From Gavia stellata (lineage: Eukaryota; Chordata; Aves; Gaviiformes; Gaviidae): 64,000 nt of DNA. Location: NCBI RefSeq assembly GCF_030936135.1, contig NC_082597.1, positions 77,668,495-77,732,494 of the forward strand, written 5' to 3'. The translations under genes and the position numbers were made by a program. Positions 62,301-64,000 of this stretch are shown in pieces; the first letter of the stretch is position 1, and every line of letters starts with the position of its first letter. The notes beneath the pieces are model-generated. The model worked only from the letters and a program-made list of their open reading frames with translations, was not told the DNA's origin and did no database searches.

Positions 62301-64000
62301 AAAAGATATATATATACCAAGATAGGGACATCTACAAACAGACATAACTATATAGGTAAAAGCATACCACCACATGTGACATAATTAAGAATGACTCTCT
62401 CTTTTCACACTGATGTCCAGCAGGCCTTCCAGTCTTAGTGAGTACCAGTGACCTGGCCCTGGGAAATCATGCCATAGCAGCAGTTGCAGGGATAGGCTTC
62501 CCTCCACTTCCTCCTCCATTCTCCTGGGACACGGAGGTCATCTTTCACAGTTATGATTAAAGGATACCAAGAAAAGCTCTGATTTCTGTAATCTCTTATT
62601 CCCCAGTCTCATCTTGGAAAACACCCTCACTAACCTCAGACACATATTAGCTTTGCTGCACTTTCTACATTGTTGGGACAAGGAGGATCACCAGCAGGGA
62701 AATGGCCTCCTCTCAACCTGTTTGCTCATCTGAAGATAACAGACAACACTGGTTGCATTGTGGCAGCAGTAAGGGGATGAATAATGAGGCCAAGACAATC
62801 ACAGTGGTTGAGAAAGCTGTTTAAAATCAGATGGAAAAGAGAAGGCTGTGATCCAAACCTAACTTCTAGTCCAGCTCTGTTCACTTCTCACATTAAAACA
62901 AGCTTAAAAATGCATCTAGCATGAGTTCATGAATGCTATTACAACAAAATTACAGTCTTATTACAAAGGCAGCAATGGAACTGGCATGAAAGAAAACCTG
63001 TTTATTAAGAAAACGTGGTTTCACACTGCAATAACCTTAAGAAAATGTTTAGGAAAAACAGACACTAGTTTTCAGTTGACAGTTGTCTTGCTTGAAACGA
63101 TTGAAACAACCTATGAAAAGGAATTGCTGGTAGAAAACCCTTTGGATTATAGTGCAGCATTAACATTACTCAGTGTCTCTTCCCTAAAAACATCTTACTA
63201 CACATATGCTTGAAGTTAAGTATGTGTGAGATAAAGCATTGCAGTTAGGGTTTTAGTATTTCTGAAGACGAGCGGATTTATTCTACACTAACTTGGTCAT
63301 GAAATTCTTCCCCCTTATTTTATAAATTTTAAAATTGAAAATATGAACTACTTTGTTTTATTTTACATCCCCCCCCCATGTTTATTACTTCCCCCAGCTA
63401 TTCTCCAAATAGTTATGAAGAAACAACAGGCATGAGTCCTAAAAAATAAAGCTATTAAGTACAGCTTGAAGACCATCTCGTGAACTTCAAGCAGTCTACA
63501 GCTGTTACTAATAGGACAAGGCCAAGAAACCTGTACATGCTACAACTGTCAAAGCCGCTCATTCATCTCCTGCCTCTTTTACCCCTTTCCCTTTTCACCA
63601 ACACATTCGGTCAGCCATTGCGACCTGCCCTACACCTACATCCTGAGAGACACATCCTGCACATGCAAGCTGGAAATGGATTTTAGCAGTTCTTACCCTG
63701 ACTACGCAGCACATTGCGCAGTAAAACCTGATACAGAAGTTAAAGGATTCCTTTATTACAAGAGAATTAATTTTAGAGAACCAGTGGTACATCCAGACCT
63801 TTTAATCACAACATTTAACTGACAAGAAACTTCCCTAAGATAGCACAAAATCTTGATTGACCAAAGCAAAACTAAAGATATTAAAGATATTACTATAATG
63901 TAACTGTAGTGCAAATAAACTTTAGCTAATCAATTTGTTGGTGCAATCCATTACGTATTTACATTTGGTAGAATAAATTTTTGATTTCCTGGGTTTATTG

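Larger units (their letters stand above)
57231..64000 (-). other. SHISAL1: SHISAL1 5' intron, running off the right edge
   Basis: Because the start exon begins at a splice acceptor, the DNA to its right is intron. No CpG-rich promoter is visible up to the end, so the first exon lies beyond the window. It contains a TTA/TTG microsatellite (60342-60445), an ancient CR1 (61545-61965) and a CR1 3' end (62159-62300). The remainder is AT-rich unique DNA in which I recognise nothing. Confidence 0.75.

Noticed and set aside
57231..64000. A SHISAL1 promoter or first exon inside the window
   Set aside because: No CpG-rich stretch or convincing exon was seen in this AT-rich segment.

Overview
This is a window of nuclear DNA from a bird. 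The evidence is (i) CR1 LINE copies in several states of decay, two of them ending in the short ATTCTRTG-type tail typical of avian CR1, (ii) two solo LTRs of an ERVL-type family that is widespread in birds (which lineage within birds is less certain), and (iii) vertebrate splice signals around a gene whose product closely matches SHISAL1 (shisa-like 1, formerly KIAA1644). No prokaryotic gene structure, CRISPR array, tRNA or rRNA was found.

The one securely identified gene is SHISAL1, on the minus strand. Three coding exons are seen: 57132-57198 (start codon and signal peptide, with 32 nt of 5' UTR up to 57230), 47400-47613 (cysteine-rich extracellular domain), and 39207-39530 (transmembrane segment and Q/P-rich cytoplasmic tail). 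They join in phase to give 201 codons followed by TG at a strong GTAAGT donor. A good acceptor at 12078, whose exon begins with A, would complete the stop codon as TGA and open a ~2.35-kb 3' UTR exon that ends near two AATAAA hexamers (9727-9764). If so, SHISAL1 covers about 9.7 kb to beyond the right edge; its first, non-coding exon and promoter lie outside the window.

Layout. 1-9.7 kb: gene-poor DNA that is somewhat GC-richer over its first ~5.3 kb, downstream of SHISAL1; it holds a candidate three-exon plus-strand transcript (3774-5917) with a poly(A) signal, and an isolated, fully open 64-codon exon candidate (6924-7115). 9.7-12.1 kb: candidate SHISAL1 3' UTR exon. 12.1-39.2 kb: large last intron, mostly unique AT-rich DNA, with one young CR1 at 26.76-27.51 kb whose terminal reading frame is intact. 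39.2-57.2 kb: coding exons and two introns; the upstream one carries two solo LTRs in opposite orientation with an older CR1 between them. 57.2-64 kb: 5' intron with a TTA/TTG microsatellite and two decayed CR1 fragments.

SHISAL1 is a small single-pass membrane protein of the Shisa-like group. The remaining features are mostly decayed retroelements, microsatellites and weakly supported transcript or regulatory candidates.
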